Below are positions 10,022-19,445 of a stretch of DNA of 64,000 bases, one piece after another. Each line of letters begins with the position of its first letter. Within the stretch, counting starts at the first letter, position 1. The notes beneath the pieces are model-generated. The model did not search any database and was not told the origin of the DNA. It saw only the letters and a list, made by a program, of their open reading frames with translations. The position numbers and the translations under genes are program-made. Source of the DNA: Paraburkholderia tuberum STM678 (GTDB taxonomy: Bacteria; Pseudomonadota; Gammaproteobacteria; Burkholderiales; Burkholderiaceae); assembly GCF_902833905.1 (NCBI RefSeq), contig NZ_CADFGP010000033.1, forward strand, positions 1 to 64,000. The letters are read 5' to 3'.

Positions 10022-11017
10022 ATGAAGCGTAGCGTTCGGGGATGTGATGACGAAGTGCAAGAGAAGAAGGGGCGATCCGTCGCTCGTCATATCGGCATTC
10101 TGTTGTTTGATGGATTCTCTCTACTAAGCACAAGCGCTATTGCTGAGATATTCCAGCTCGCCAATGAGATCTATAGAAGCCGCAATCATAATCACAGGCC
10201 GTACAACGTCAATTTTTACTCAGCGAAAGGTGCAAAAATTCGATGTTCATCGTCAATTGACATATGGACACGCGCATGCGATTTCGGCGACGTTGCCGAG
10301 TTAGACGCAGTGTTCATAGCAGATGGACCGGGTGTCGGGAATGCGCTCCTGGACAGCCGGGTCGTCAATTGGCTATCGGACCTAGTCGGGCGCGGTGTGG
10401 AGATTGCACCAATCGGTGAAGGGTGGCGACTATTGGAAGTTGCGGTGCGAAACCGGCCTACACGCCCGTTAAATGAAGGAATGGTTACGGGATTGAACGG
10501 CATAGGCGTGGGCGCCTCGCTTTACGATCTAGCTGACAGTGTTGAGCCCGCGCAAAATGCGCTGAAGATGGTTGCGAAAGACATTGGTGAGGAGGCCGCC
10601 CGCGAAATTGCGGTTCGTATCCGCCCGGTCGGAGGAGGCGGCCTCTCGTTGATCTTTCCGCCAACGCGTGAGGACACCGCAACTGAAAAGATCAGGGCTG
10701 CGGCGCAGTGGATAAGGCAGAACTGCGACCATGTCACCTCTGTTCGCGATGCAGTGGGGATTGCGGCCATGAGTGAGCGAAACTTCCTGCGCCGCTTCAA
10801 GCAGGAGATCGGCGTTACGCCTTCAGAGTATCTGACTCAAGCGCGACTCGACCTAACTTCAAGACTGCTCGTCGAAACCAGATTGCCAATCGACAGTATC
10901 GCAAAGCAGTGTGGGTGGACAAACGGAGCGCGCCTGTCTCGTGTCTTCAAACGGCGCTTTGCGGCGACTCCTACTGAGTTCCGCGCACGCTTAGGCTGTC
11001 GGCAGTCGCCGGCGTAG
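10022..11017 (+). CDS. GlxA-type AraC-family transcriptional regulator (copy 1)
   Basis: 331 residues with two domains. A DJ-1/PfpI-like domain (about 22-190) starts with HIGILLFDGFSLLSTSAIAEIF. A C-terminal AraC helix-turn-helix pair (about 230-325) contains MSERNFLRRFKQEIGVTPSEY and IDSIAKQCGW. The DJ-1 nucleophile region reads IAPIGEGWRLL with no Cys, so the domain is presumably a ligand sensor and not an enzyme. It lies about 260 bp upstream of the EPS operon and in the same direction, which makes it a candidate regulator of that operon. Two paralogues lie beyond glmS, and the MSERNFLRRFK motif is shared by all three. Confidence 0.88.
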   Translation: MKRSVRGCDDEVQEKKGRSVARHIGILLFDGFSLLSTSAIAEIFQLANEIYRSRNHNHRPYNVNFYSAKGAKIRCSSSIDIWTRACDFGDVAELDAVFIADGPGVGNALLDSRVVNWLSDLVGRGVEIAPIGEGWRLLEVAVRNRPTRPLNEGMVTGLNGIGVGASLYDLADSVEPAQNALKMVAKDIGEEAAREIAVRIRPVGGGGLSLIFPPTREDTATEKIRAAAQWIRQNCDHVTSVRDAVGIAAMSERNFLRRFKQEIGVTPSEYLTQARLDLTSRLLVETRLPIDSIAKQCGWTNGARLSRVFKRRFAATPTEFRARLGCRQSPA

Positions 11018-11277
11018 TAGGCAGCAGGCAATTCTCAGTTCTCCCGCGTCCTGCGTTGATGGATCGCGTAGATCGGTCGGTCATCAGGGACCGGCTTGCA
11101 GTACCGCTCCGCTAGGAGTCCAGAAAGGCTATAAATCTTTACTTGGGCGTGTCCTCTTTGGTTTTCGCATAGGTAACTTAAGAAAAGACACGATTTGGAC
11201 ACCTAGATGCGCAGGCCGGCCTAAATCGGTTTGACGCGACGTGACGCAAGGTTCGACGCTTATTGAAGGAGAAAGAA
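11018..11277 (+). promoter_or_regulatory. leader of the EPS operon
   Basis: 260 bp with no gene, ahead of the first EPS gene. AGGAG at 11267-11271 is a strong ribosome binding site for ATG 11278. I see no clear JUMPStart/ops-like element. The operon promoter should lie here, but I cannot place it reliably. Confidence 0.45.
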
Positions 11278-12657
11278 ATGCAAAGCGCACAAGGACTCGG
11301 GGCCCGCTCATTGGACGGCATCTGCGTGGTTGCAGGCGCGCTGCTGGCAACGAACATACGCTTTGGCGAGTACCTTCAGGGGCGACCAGATGGCACTCAC
11401 GTCACGCTCGCACTGGCGATCGCGCTTGTTCTCTTCCCCGCCTTCGGTTTATATGAGTCATGGAGAGGTCGTCCGGTGTGGCGCCTACTTCGGCAGGTGT
11501 TTATTGCTTGGCTGGCGGTGCAGGCGTGTGGACTGGTCGTGATGTTTTCACTGCATCGTGCAGAGTTGATATCTCGTCTTTGGTTCGCTTACTGGACGGT
11601 GATGTCTGGCGGCGCGCTCATTCTCGTGCGACTCGTTGTATATAGCACCCTGCGTAAGATTCGCCATGCCGGACTTAACTTGCGGAATGTTGCGATAGTC
11701 GGCGACGGTGAGCATTGCCGTGAACTTGTGGAGAACGTCGATGGAACTCCGGACAACGGGTTCCGGGTCGCTGTTGTCTTCAATGTGCGTGACGGCGGAA
11801 AATCTCTTGGTGTACTGGTACCGATACACAACAACTTCCCGGAGTTTGTTGCTCATGTTCGGCGCGACGGGGTCCAAGAGATCTGGCTTGCACTGCCGCT
11901 TTCGGAAGAGGAAACGATCCAGCGCGTCGTAGACGAGTTCCGCTATGACCTGGTTAATGTGCGCTTTATCCCAGATGTGCAGAGTGTTGCGCTCTTTGCC
12001 GGAGGCGTTATCGACCTGATTGGTGCACCTGCCATCAATCTGATTGCTTCACCGGTGCCGACCCGTTCGCTTGTGCCGAAAGAAGTTTTTGATCGTCTGT
12101 TCGCATTCGCCGCGCTGGTTGCACTACTGCCGGCATTCATTGCCATTTCGATTGCTGTAAAGCTTTCTTCGAAAGGGCCAGTGTTCTTCCGGCAGTATCG
12201 GAAGGGGGCAGATGGCCGCGTGTTCCGAATCTACAAGTTTCGGTCAATGCGCCAACATGGGGAACAAACCGGCGTCGTCACTCAAGCGACTCGCCGTGAC
12301 CCCCGCATCACCCAAGTTGGATCGTTTCTTAGGCGAACGAGTCTCGATGAGCTTCCCCAGTTTATCAATGTATTGCGCGGTGAAATGTCGGTTGTAGGTC
12401 CGCGTCCCCATGCGATAGAACATGATGAACTCTATCGAAAGGTAATTGATAACTACATCCATCGATACCGAATCAAGCCGGGAATTACCGGTTGGGCGCA
12501 GGTCAACGGATTTCGTGGCGAGACGGACCGCGTCGAGAAAATGGAAAAGCGTGTGGAGCACGACTTGTATTACATAAAGAATTGGTCGTTTATGCTGGAT
12601 TTGAGGATCGTCCTTGCGACGATCGTAAAAGGATTTGTGAGCCGCAACGCTTACTAA
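11278..12657 (+). CDS. undecaprenyl-phosphate sugar-1-phosphate transferase (initiating enzyme)
   Basis: Starts EPS repeat-unit assembly by moving a hexose-1-phosphate from a UDP-sugar to undecaprenyl phosphate at the inner membrane. The 459 residues give the usual layout: about four N-terminal membrane segments, a CoA-binding-like central domain, one more membrane segment (LVALLPAFIAISIAV, about 285), and the C-terminal catalytic domain. The latter shows KLSSKGPVFFRQYRKG, YKFRSM, RRTSLDELPQFINVLRGEMS, VGPRPHA and IKPGITGWAQVNG. It belongs to the polyisoprenyl-phosphate hexose-1-P transferase (WcaJ/WbaP) family. It is the first gene of the operon. Glc or Gal is the usual sugar; the sequence does not decide. 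Confidence 0.93.
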   Translation: MQSAQGLGARSLDGICVVAGALLATNIRFGEYLQGRPDGTHVTLALAIALVLFPAFGLYESWRGRPVWRLLRQVFIAWLAVQACGLVVMFSLHRAELISRLWFAYWTVMSGGALILVRLVVYSTLRKIRHAGLNLRNVAIVGDGEHCRELVENVDGTPDNGFRVAVVFNVRDGGKSLGVLVPIHNNFPEFVAHVRRDGVQEIWLALPLSEEETIQRVVDEFRYDLVNVRFIPDVQSVALFAGGVIDLIGAPAINLIASPVPTRSLVPKEVFDRLFAFAALVALLPAFIAISIAVKLSSKGPVFFRQYRKGADGRVFRIYKFRSMRQHGEQTGVVTQATRRDPRITQVGSFLRRTSLDELPQFINVLRGEMSVVGPRPHAIEHDELYRKVIDNYIHRYRIKPGITGWAQVNGFRGETDRVEKMEKRVEHDLYYIKNWSFMLDLRIVLATIVKGFVSRNAY

Positions 12658-12751
12658 CGTTTTCCGAGCGCCCGGCAGTGGACCCCCTCGGGCGAATCCC
12701 GGCTGATACGTGAGTGCGACGCTCGCTCGAGTGACAGGAACATTAAAACAG

Positions 12752-13933
12752 ATGGATGTTATGGCTTCATCAAATGTGTTTATCGAAAAGGTACGTCGCC
12801 TTTTTTTCTGCGGCGTTCTAGCGGGTGGTGGTCTTGTGGGCCTTATCGCACTTCTTAGCGGGTGCTCCGTTGCGCCGGGGATGCGGATGGTGCGGCCACC
12901 CGAGTTGCCGGTTTCGGCCGACTCTTTCGGCAAGAAGACCGGGAAGCGCGTCGAAATCCAGGAAATTACTGTTGGTTTGTTGCAGATGCTCAAAGAGAAG
13001 GAGCAAGGCAATGACAGAGGAGCGGTTCGTGAGCTGACCGTCCCGTCTAGTCCCTACACCATCGGCGTAGGAGATGTTCTGCAGATTACCGTCTGGGGCC
13101 ACCCCGAGCTGATTGCCGCACAGGGACCACAAACACAGACGGTTACCCGCCAGGCCGACCCGGTGCCCGGCTTTGTAGTTGATCAGCGCGGAAATGTCGA
13201 GTTTCCATACGCCGGTAGCGTACAAATGGCCGGCCTGACAACCGAGGAAGCGCAGAAAACGTTGACCGTCGTCCTCAGTAGGGTTGCGTACAAGAATCCG
13301 CAGATAACTCTGCGCGTCGCGTCATATCGAGCGCGCCAGGTGTACATCGATGGTGAGGTGCACACGCCTGGAGAACTGTCTCTCAATGACATTCCGATGT
13401 CGCTCTATGAGGCAATAAGCCGTGCAGGTGGTTTTACCGCGGCAGCAGATCAGAGCCGTATGTCGCTGTCACGGGGTAAGCAGGTATACAACTTAAACCT
13501 GCCGCATCTTAGCGCTAGCGGCAGTGACCCGCGGCTTATCCAACTTCGTAGCGGTGATGCCCTTCGCGTGCCATCGCGAGACGAAAACGGCGTGTACGTA
13601 ATGGGCGAAGTGAACAAGCCGGTTACAGCACTGCCCATGAAGGATGGGTCCCTTTCGCTAAGCGATGCAATTTCGCAAGCTGGCAGTGTCAATAGCAATA
13701 CGGCAGATGCAGCGCAAATGTTTGTCATACGCGGGATGGGCGGTAACTCTCCGAAGATATATCACCTTGATGCGAGATCACCAGTGTCAATGGTGCTCGC
13801 AAACCAGTTTGCATTAGAGCCGAAAGATGTTGTGTACGTAGATGGCAGCGGCCTTGTCAGGTTCAGTCGTGTCCTGAGCCTTCTGTTGCCGGGAATTACC
13901 GCCGGGCTAACCGCAGCAATTCTGACGAAATAG
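12752..13933 (+). CDS. wza: polysaccharide export outer-membrane lipoprotein (Wza family)
   Basis: Forms the outer-membrane export channel for the polymer. A lipoprotein signal ends in LLSGC, so the Cys (about residue 35 from ATG 12752) would be lipidated. The Wza/BexD export domain follows (PYTIGVGDVLQITVWGHPEL, QRGNVEFPYAG), then two SLBB-type repeats (VYIDGEVHTPGEL and VYVMGEVNKPV). A hydrophobic C-terminal segment (ILTK end) may correspond to the membrane-spanning helix. The frame is open from GTG 12710; ATG 12752 or 12761 gives a more normal signal peptide. It works with Wzc and Wzb. Confidence 0.92.
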   Translation: MDVMASSNVFIEKVRRLFFCGVLAGGGLVGLIALLSGCSVAPGMRMVRPPELPVSADSFGKKTGKRVEIQEITVGLLQMLKEKEQGNDRGAVRELTVPSSPYTIGVGDVLQITVWGHPELIAAQGPQTQTVTRQADPVPGFVVDQRGNVEFPYAGSVQMAGLTTEEAQKTLTVVLSRVAYKNPQITLRVASYRARQVYIDGEVHTPGELSLNDIPMSLYEAISRAGGFTAAADQSRMSLSRGKQVYNLNLPHLSASGSDPRLIQLRSGDALRVPSRDENGVYVMGEVNKPVTALPMKDGSLSLSDAISQAGSVNSNTADAAQMFVIRGMGGNSPKIYHLDARSPVSMVLANQFALEPKDVVYVDGSGLVRFSRVLSLLLPGITAGLTAAILTK

Positions 13934-13940
13934 TCAAGGG

Positions 13941-13971
13941 GAAACGTAGGAGGCTTTTGGCGCTACGTTTC
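13941..13971. other. intra-operon inverted repeat between wza and wzb
   Basis: GAAACGTAG (13941-13949) pairs with CTACGTTTC (13963-13971) across a 13-nt loop. No T-tract follows, so complete termination is unlikely. It could be an attenuator or an RNA-processing or stability hairpin that lowers wzb-wzc expression relative to wza. Confidence 0.55.
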
Positions 13972-14062
13972 GCCGTTGCCCAAAAGCTCGTGACCCGTTA
14001 TATCGGCAGCTAGAACTCGAAAAATACACTGATTAAAGCGCTTGGGAAGACTGGTCCAATCG

Positions 14063-14500
14063 ATGATTCAAAGCATTCTCATTGTCTGTGTCGGGAACAT
14101 ATGCCGCAGTCCGATGGCTGCCGCGTTGCTCAACGAGCGTTTGCCAAGGACGAATATTGTGTCTGCGGGTCTTGGTGCCCTGGTCGGTCGGCCTGCCGAA
14201 CCGGAGGCCGCGGCATTGCTCGCTGCGCGCGGGCTGGATGTGTCAACACATCGCTCACAGCAACTGACCGAGTTATTGTGCAAGCAGGCCAACCTTATTC
14301 TGGTGATGGAGCGCGGTCACAAGGATCAACTCGAGAGGCATTATCCCTTCACTCGCGGCAAGGTGTTTCGGTTGGGGGATCATGGCGGTTATGACATTTT
14401 CGACCCATTTCGACAAGGCAGAGAACGATTCGAAGCGTGCTACGAGTTGATCGATGCAAGTGTCCAAAGGTGGGCCCAGAGCGTGATGCGGTTGGCGTAG
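14063..14500 (+). CDS. wzb: low-molecular-weight protein-tyrosine phosphatase (Wzb family)
   Basis: Cytoplasmic phosphatase expected to dephosphorylate the tyrosine cluster of Wzc. The P-loop CVGNICRSP (Cys9 to Arg15, C-X5-R-S) follows directly after the start, and the acid-loop segment YDIFDPFRQG carries the catalytic Asp-Pro. The 145 residues are normal for the family. ATG 14063 is preferred to TTG 14042 because the catalytic loop then sits at the usual distance from the N-terminus. It lies between wza and wzc, the classical order. Confidence 0.93.
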   Translation: MIQSILIVCVGNICRSPMAAALLNERLPRTNIVSAGLGALVGRPAEPEAAALLAARGLDVSTHRSQQLTELLCKQANLILVMERGHKDQLERHYPFTRGKVFRLGDHGGYDIFDPFRQGRERFEACYELIDASVQRWAQSVMRLA

Positions 14501-14571
14501 AAGATCCCCAACAAGGGCGTTTTGCACATGATGCTTTCGGTCAGGCAATTTGAAATGCGAATTCTCAATTC

Positions 14572-16821
14572 ATGAACACAAATACTGGGCGCGGAGCGCT
14601 GAATCAAGATGAAGGTGGGGATATTGACTTCTCGTCCCTCATAGACACGCTGGTTAACGACTGGCGACGCATTGCCGTATCGGCGCTCGTCGTGTTCGTT
14701 GTCGCCTGCGCGTACATCGTGGTTGCGAAACCTGTCTTTCAATCTTCGATTCTGATCGAAGTCGAGGACAACCCAGACGCCTCCGCAAAAAACCTGCTGG
14801 GTGACATTTCGTCACTATTTAACGTTAAAGCTTCGTCAGATGCCGAGATTCAAATTCTCGGTTCGATGATGATCGTCGGTGGGACCGTCGATAACCTTGC
14901 ACTCTTTGTAGATGCGAAACCTAAGTATTTTCCGTTACTTGGACGCTTTATTGCGAGACACAACTCGGGTCTCTCAACCCCCGGACTCTTGGGATGGGGT
15001 GGCTATGCCTGGGGTACGGAGTCGATCGAGGTTCCAAAGTTCGACGTGCCTCGAACATTTGAGGACGACAAATTCACGCTACTGAACCTGGGTGAGGGGC
15101 GGTATCGCATCGACGGTTCGGATCTTGACCATGCTGTGGAAGACCAAGTAGGGCGCAGCTTGGTGATCCAGACGGCCAAGGGTCCAATCACACTCGAAGT
15201 GAAGAATATTTACGCAAAGCCGGGTGCAGCGTTTTCGCTAACTCGCCACGCGCGACTTGAGACCATATCCAACCTGCAGGATGCGTTGAATATCGCGGAG
15301 CAAGGCAAGGATTCTGGCGTGATAAGTGCTGAGTTGAAGGACAACGACCCAATTCGCGTCGCCAGCATCGTCAACGAAATCGGGCGTTTGTACGTCAAGC
15401 AGAACGTGGAGCGTCGAGCTGAGGAAGCGGAAAAGTCCCTTCAGTTCCTTGAATCGCAGGTGCCGATTTTTAGAAATCAACTAGACGATGCGGAGAGGAG
15501 GTACAACGAGGCCCGTATGCAGACTGGCACGCTCGATCTCGATGCCGAGGCAAAGATCATCCTTCAGCAGGCGACAGATGTTGAGAGCCGACGTTTGCAA
15601 TTGGTCCAGCAAAGAAGGGCTCTTTCTGTCGATTTCGTAAAGGGACATCCGGAAGTGGCAATGCTTGATGCACAGATTGCTGCCTTGACCGATCAAGAGA
15701 AGCAAATCCAGCAACGCATCCGAAGCCTGCCTCGGACGGAGCAGGTTGTTGTGCGTTTGATGCGCGACGTACAGGTCGATACAACCCTGTACACAGCGTT
15801 ACTCGATAACGTCCAGCAGCTAAGGCTTCTTAAAGCAGGTAAGGTTGGAAATGTCCGTTTGATTGACAACGGTGTCGTGCCTGACGACCCTGTGCGCCCC
15901 AAGCCGAAGCTCATCCTCCCATTGGCGGTTGTCTTGGGCGTTCTGCTAGGCGCGATCGTCGCTTTAGTTCGTGAGGCCCTTTTCAGGGGTATTAGCGACG
16001 CACATGAAATTGAATCTCACGCCGGTCTGAGTGTCTATGCGGCGGTTCCTTACAGCGTGCACGAGGAGCGAGCAAGCGCGATCGCGCGCCGAAAGGGGAC
16101 ATCGGTGCCTTTGCTCGCCAAGGCTCACCCGCACGAGCCAGCGATTGAGAGTCTACGTAGTTTCCGCACCGCACTGCAATTTGCACTAGTCGAGGCGAGA
16201 AACAACGTAGTGTTGATTTCAGGGCCAGCACCAGGTGTAGGTAAGTCGTTTATCTCCGCGAATTTCGGGGCGGTGATGGCAGCGGCGGGGAAAAGCGTCG
16301 TTGTAGTGGACTGCGACTTGCGAAAAGGTCGCTTGCACGAGTATTTTGGCACTGAGCGCAAAAGGGGCGTCTCTGACCTGATCGCTGGCACAGCATCGTT
16401 GGAAGAGGCGATCCGTCCAGGCTCGAACGGGATGCCGGATTTCCTTCCGACGGGGACATTGCCGCCGAATCCAGCTGAGCTTTTGCTGAACGAGCGCTTA
16501 AGTGCTCTCATCAAAGATCTTTCCGCGAAATACGATCTCGTCGTTATCGATTCGCCTCCAGTGCTGGTGGCAACTGATACGGCGGTTGTCGCCCCACAGG
16601 CTGGCGTCGTGTTTCTGATCGCGATGGCAGGACAGTCAAAGATTGGTGAAATCGTTGAATCGCGGAAAAGACTTGCGCAAAGTGGCGTCTCAATCAATGG
16701 CGTGTTGTTGAACGCAGTGCGCCCGCGATCAGGCCGATATGGCTATGGATCAAAGTATGGTGCGTACCGCTACGTAGCGTACGCATACCGGTCCGATCGG
16801 AAGGAAGTTAGCGGTCTTTGA
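14572..16821 (+). CDS. wzc: polysaccharide co-polymerase and tyrosine autokinase (Wzc family)
   Basis: Inner-membrane protein controlling polymerisation and export. The Wzz-type N-terminal domain begins DIDFSSLIDTLVNDWRRIAV with a membrane segment at about 35-55. A large periplasmic coiled-coil region runs to about 440, and a second membrane segment (LILPLAVVLGVLLGAIVALV) lies near 445-465. The BY-kinase domain has Walker A SGPAPGVGKSF (about 548-558), Walker A' VVVVDCDLRKG and Walker B LVVIDSPPVLV (about 656). The C-terminus carries at least seven tyrosines (GRYGYGSKYGAY and following), the autophosphorylation cluster. The length (749) is typical of the one-piece proteobacterial form. Confidence 0.95.
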   Translation: MNTNTGRGALNQDEGGDIDFSSLIDTLVNDWRRIAVSALVVFVVACAYIVVAKPVFQSSILIEVEDNPDASAKNLLGDISSLFNVKASSDAEIQILGSMMIVGGTVDNLALFVDAKPKYFPLLGRFIARHNSGLSTPGLLGWGGYAWGTESIEVPKFDVPRTFEDDKFTLLNLGEGRYRIDGSDLDHAVEDQVGRSLVIQTAKGPITLEVKNIYAKPGAAFSLTRHARLETISNLQDALNIAEQGKDSGVISAELKDNDPIRVASIVNEIGRLYVKQNVERRAEEAEKSLQFLESQVPIFRNQLDDAERRYNEARMQTGTLDLDAEAKIILQQATDVESRRLQLVQQRRALSVDFVKGHPEVAMLDAQIAALTDQEKQIQQRIRSLPRTEQVVVRLMRDVQVDTTLYTALLDNVQQLRLLKAGKVGNVRLIDNGVVPDDPVRPKPKLILPLAVVLGVLLGAIVALVREALFRGISDAHEIESHAGLSVYAAVPYSVHEERASAIARRKGTSVPLLAKAHPHEPAIESLRSFRTALQFALVEARNNVVLISGPAPGVGKSFISANFGAVMAAAGKSVVVVDCDLRKGRLHEYFGTERKRGVSDLIAGTASLEEAIRPGSNGMPDFLPTGTLPPNPAELLLNERLSALIKDLSAKYDLVVIDSPPVLVATDTAVVAPQAGVVFLIAMAGQSKIGEIVESRKRLAQSGVSINGVLLNAVRPRSGRYGYGSKYGAYRYVAYAYRSDRKEVSGL

Positions 16822-16928
16822 GTCGCGTTCGGTTGGCCGGGCGAGCACGGAATCGGGCCGCTTTGTCTGTACGCCTCATTCCGATAATAGCCAAAGTGAA
16901 AGTCATTGAAACCTACGACGGGATTTGC

Positions 16929-18077
16929 ATGAGCAAGCGTATATTGCTGACGTTCGGAACACGCCCTGAGGCCATAAAAATGGCTCCATTGGTCAAGCGA
17001 TTCCAGAGCGAGTCGGGGATTGAGTGTCTGGTATGTGTAACCGGACAGCACCGCCAAATGCTCGATCAGGTATTAGATTTGTTCGCGATTGAACCTGATT
17101 TCGACCTAAACGTCATGAAGCGAGGTCAAGACCTATACGATGTAACTACTTCGATATTGACCGGCATGCGTGACGTAATTTCGCGAAGTAAGCCTGATAT
17201 GGTTTTCGTACATGGCGATACGACGACGACCATGGCATCAACCCTGGCGGCCTTTTACCAACAAGTTCCGATTGCCCACGTTGAAGCTGGCTTGCGCACC
17301 GGGAACCTGCTCGCGCCTTGGCCGGAAGAAGCGAACCGCAAGGTAACCGGTAGTCTCGCAAATCTGCATTTTGCGCCAACGGTCCGAGCGCGGGAGAACT
17401 TGCTTGCCGAAAACGTTCCGGACGATGAAATCTTTGTGACGGGCAACACGGTAATCGACGCGCTTCTAGAAGTGAGGGGCGTTCTATCCAGTGACAGCGT
17501 GCACAAGGCAAACGCGCTGCGGGCGCTCCCAAAGGTTGAGGAAGGGCGTCGATTGATCTTGGTGACCGGCCATCGGCGCGAAAGTTTCGGCGGTGGATTT
17601 GAACGTATCTGTAGTGCTCTGGCGCAAATCGCTAGCGAGCGCGGTGACGTCGAAATCGTTTATCCGGTGCACCTTAATCCGAGCGTGCGTGAGCCAGCGA
17701 GTCGCCTCCTTACAGGTATATCGAATATCAAGCTGATCGAACCGTTGGACTATCTGCCGTTTGTGAGTCTGATGGATCAAGCCTACTTGATCATCACTGA
17801 CTCTGGCGGGATTCAAGAAGAGGCGCCCTCGCTGGGTAAGCCTGTATTGGTAATGAGGGAGACGACCGAGCGTCAGGAAGCCGTGGATGCCGGCGTTGTT
17901 CTCCTGGTTGGTACTGACACGGCCGCGATTGTTGAAGGCGTATCGAGATTGCTGGACGACAAAGAACTTTACACGAGGATGAGTCACGCCACGAATCCGT
18001 ATGGCGACGGCCGAGCTTGCGATCGTATTGTCAATGCGACAAACGCATATTTTTCTGACTCCGCATGTGCGCTTTGA
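16929..18077 (+). CDS. wecB: UDP-N-acetylglucosamine 2-epimerase (non-hydrolysing)
   Basis: Converts UDP-GlcNAc to UDP-ManNAc in the cytoplasm. It begins MSKRILLTFGTRPEAIKMAPL, with the signature GTRPEAIKMAPL. HVEAGLRTGN, GNTVIDALL, VTGHRRESFGGGF, and TDSGGIQEEAPSLGKPV with TERQEA follow, all family landmarks. The 382 residues are normal. ATG 16929 is chosen over the open upstream frame because homology starts there. Together with the next gene it makes UDP-ManNAcA. Confidence 0.94.
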   Translation: MSKRILLTFGTRPEAIKMAPLVKRFQSESGIECLVCVTGQHRQMLDQVLDLFAIEPDFDLNVMKRGQDLYDVTTSILTGMRDVISRSKPDMVFVHGDTTTTMASTLAAFYQQVPIAHVEAGLRTGNLLAPWPEEANRKVTGSLANLHFAPTVRARENLLAENVPDDEIFVTGNTVIDALLEVRGVLSSDSVHKANALRALPKVEEGRRLILVTGHRRESFGGGFERICSALAQIASERGDVEIVYPVHLNPSVREPASRLLTGISNIKLIEPLDYLPFVSLMDQAYLIITDSGGIQEEAPSLGKPVLVMRETTERQEAVDAGVVLLVGTDTAAIVEGVSRLLDDKELYTRMSHATNPYGDGRACDRIVNATNAYFSDSACAL

Positions 18078-18106
18078 GCACTTCAGGGAACATTTGGACC
18101 AATACC

Positions 18107-19354
18107 ATGGAAGAATTCAACACCATCTCGGTAGTCGGGCTCGGGTATATCGGCCTGCCGACGGCAGCTGCATTCGCTGCGCGAAAGAAGAGCGTTATTG
18201 GCGTGGATGTCAATGCACACGCGGTCGACACGATCAATCGGGGTGAAATTCACATTGTCGAGCCGGAACTTGACATGCTCGTACATGCCGCAGTTTCGCA
18301 GGGCAACCTTCGAGCCACGACGACACCGGAGCCCGCAGATGCCTTTCTCATTGCGGTTCCTACACCGTTTTCAGAGGGACACAAACCCGACTTGGCGTAT
18401 GTCGAAGCAGCAAGTCGTGCGATAGCGCCGGTTTTAAAGAAAGGAGACCTTGTTGTACTCGAGTCCACATCTCCAGTCGGCGCAACGGCTAAGATGTCAG
18501 AGTGGATGGCGGAGATGCGTCCTGACCTGTCCTTTCCGCAGCAACTTGGTGAAGCATCGGACATCCGTGTCGCGCATTGCCCAGAGCGAGTTCTCCCAGG
18601 ACACGTCATCCGCGAGCTCGTCGAGAACGACCGGGTGATCGGCGGAATGACGCAACGATGTGGGGAAACGGCAAGGGATCTCTATCGAGTGTTCGTTCAA
18701 GGGGACTGCATCCTTACGGATGCTCGGACTGCTGAGATGTGCAAGCTCACCGAGAATTCGTTTCGGGACGTGAACATCGCTTTCGCCAACGAGCTTTCGC
18801 TTATTTGTGACCGACTGGATATCAACGTATGGGAACTCATTAAACTTTCAAATCGCCATCCCCGGGTCGACATACTTCAGCCGGGCCCTGGAGTTGGGGG
18901 GCATTGTATCGCGGTTGACCCGTGGTTCATCGTCGATTCCGCTCCGGAGCAGGCGCGCCTAATCCGGACCGCGCGGACGGTGAACGATGGCAAGCCCCAT
19001 TGGGTGATTGAGAGAGTCGAGCGTGCGGCGAAGCGCTTTAAGGAACCAATCATCGCCTGCCTAGGCTTGGCGTTCAAGGCAAACATCGACGATCTGCGTG
19101 AGAGCCCTGCAGTCGAGATCGCCACCAAGTTAGGAGAAAGCTTCCCCGGTCAAGTTGTTGCAGTCGAGCCGAATATACGTACATTGCCGACCGGTCAGCA
19201 CTCTAGCGTCCGTCTTTGCGACTTGCAAACCGCCCTTGCAGAGGCGGACGTCGTTGTGGTCTTGGTTGATCACAAACAATTCAAGCAGATTGACCCAGTT
19301 CGCCTCCAGGCGAAGGTGGTCATCGACACCCGAGGCTTGTTCGCCCGCAGCTAA
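18107..19354 (+). CDS. wecC: UDP-N-acetyl-D-mannosamine dehydrogenase
   Basis: NAD-dependent oxidation of UDP-ManNAc to UDP-ManNAcA. The N-terminal Rossmann motif is VVGLGYIGLPTAAAFA. A middle domain with KLTENSFRDVNIAFANEL precedes the catalytic-cysteine motif PGPGVGGHCIAVDPWF (about residue 262), and LGLAFKANIDDLRESPA lies in the C-terminal domain. The 415 residues from ATG 18107 fit the family. It starts 30 bp after wecB. The WecB, WecC and WecG combination points to a ManNAcA-containing repeat unit. Confidence 0.94.
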   Translation: MEEFNTISVVGLGYIGLPTAAAFAARKKSVIGVDVNAHAVDTINRGEIHIVEPELDMLVHAAVSQGNLRATTTPEPADAFLIAVPTPFSEGHKPDLAYVEAASRAIAPVLKKGDLVVLESTSPVGATAKMSEWMAEMRPDLSFPQQLGEASDIRVAHCPERVLPGHVIRELVENDRVIGGMTQRCGETARDLYRVFVQGDCILTDARTAEMCKLTENSFRDVNIAFANELSLICDRLDINVWELIKLSNRHPRVDILQPGPGVGGHCIAVDPWFIVDSAPEQARLIRTARTVNDGKPHWVIERVERAAKRFKEPIIACLGLAFKANIDDLRESPAVEIATKLGESFPGQVVAVEPNIRTLPTGQHSSVRLCDLQTALAEADVVVVLVDHKQFKQIDPVRLQAKVVIDTRGLFARS

Positions 19355-19445
19355 GATCATTACCAAATGGGTCGCCTCAAGTTGCGGCTAAGTTTGAGGC
19401 ATTTCAACCTCAGGACAAAAATCGCCTCATGGCGAACGAGTTGAC

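Noticed and set aside
11018..11277. JUMPStart/ops antitermination element before the EPS operon
   Set aside because: I searched for GGCGGTAG-like sequence and found no convincing match.
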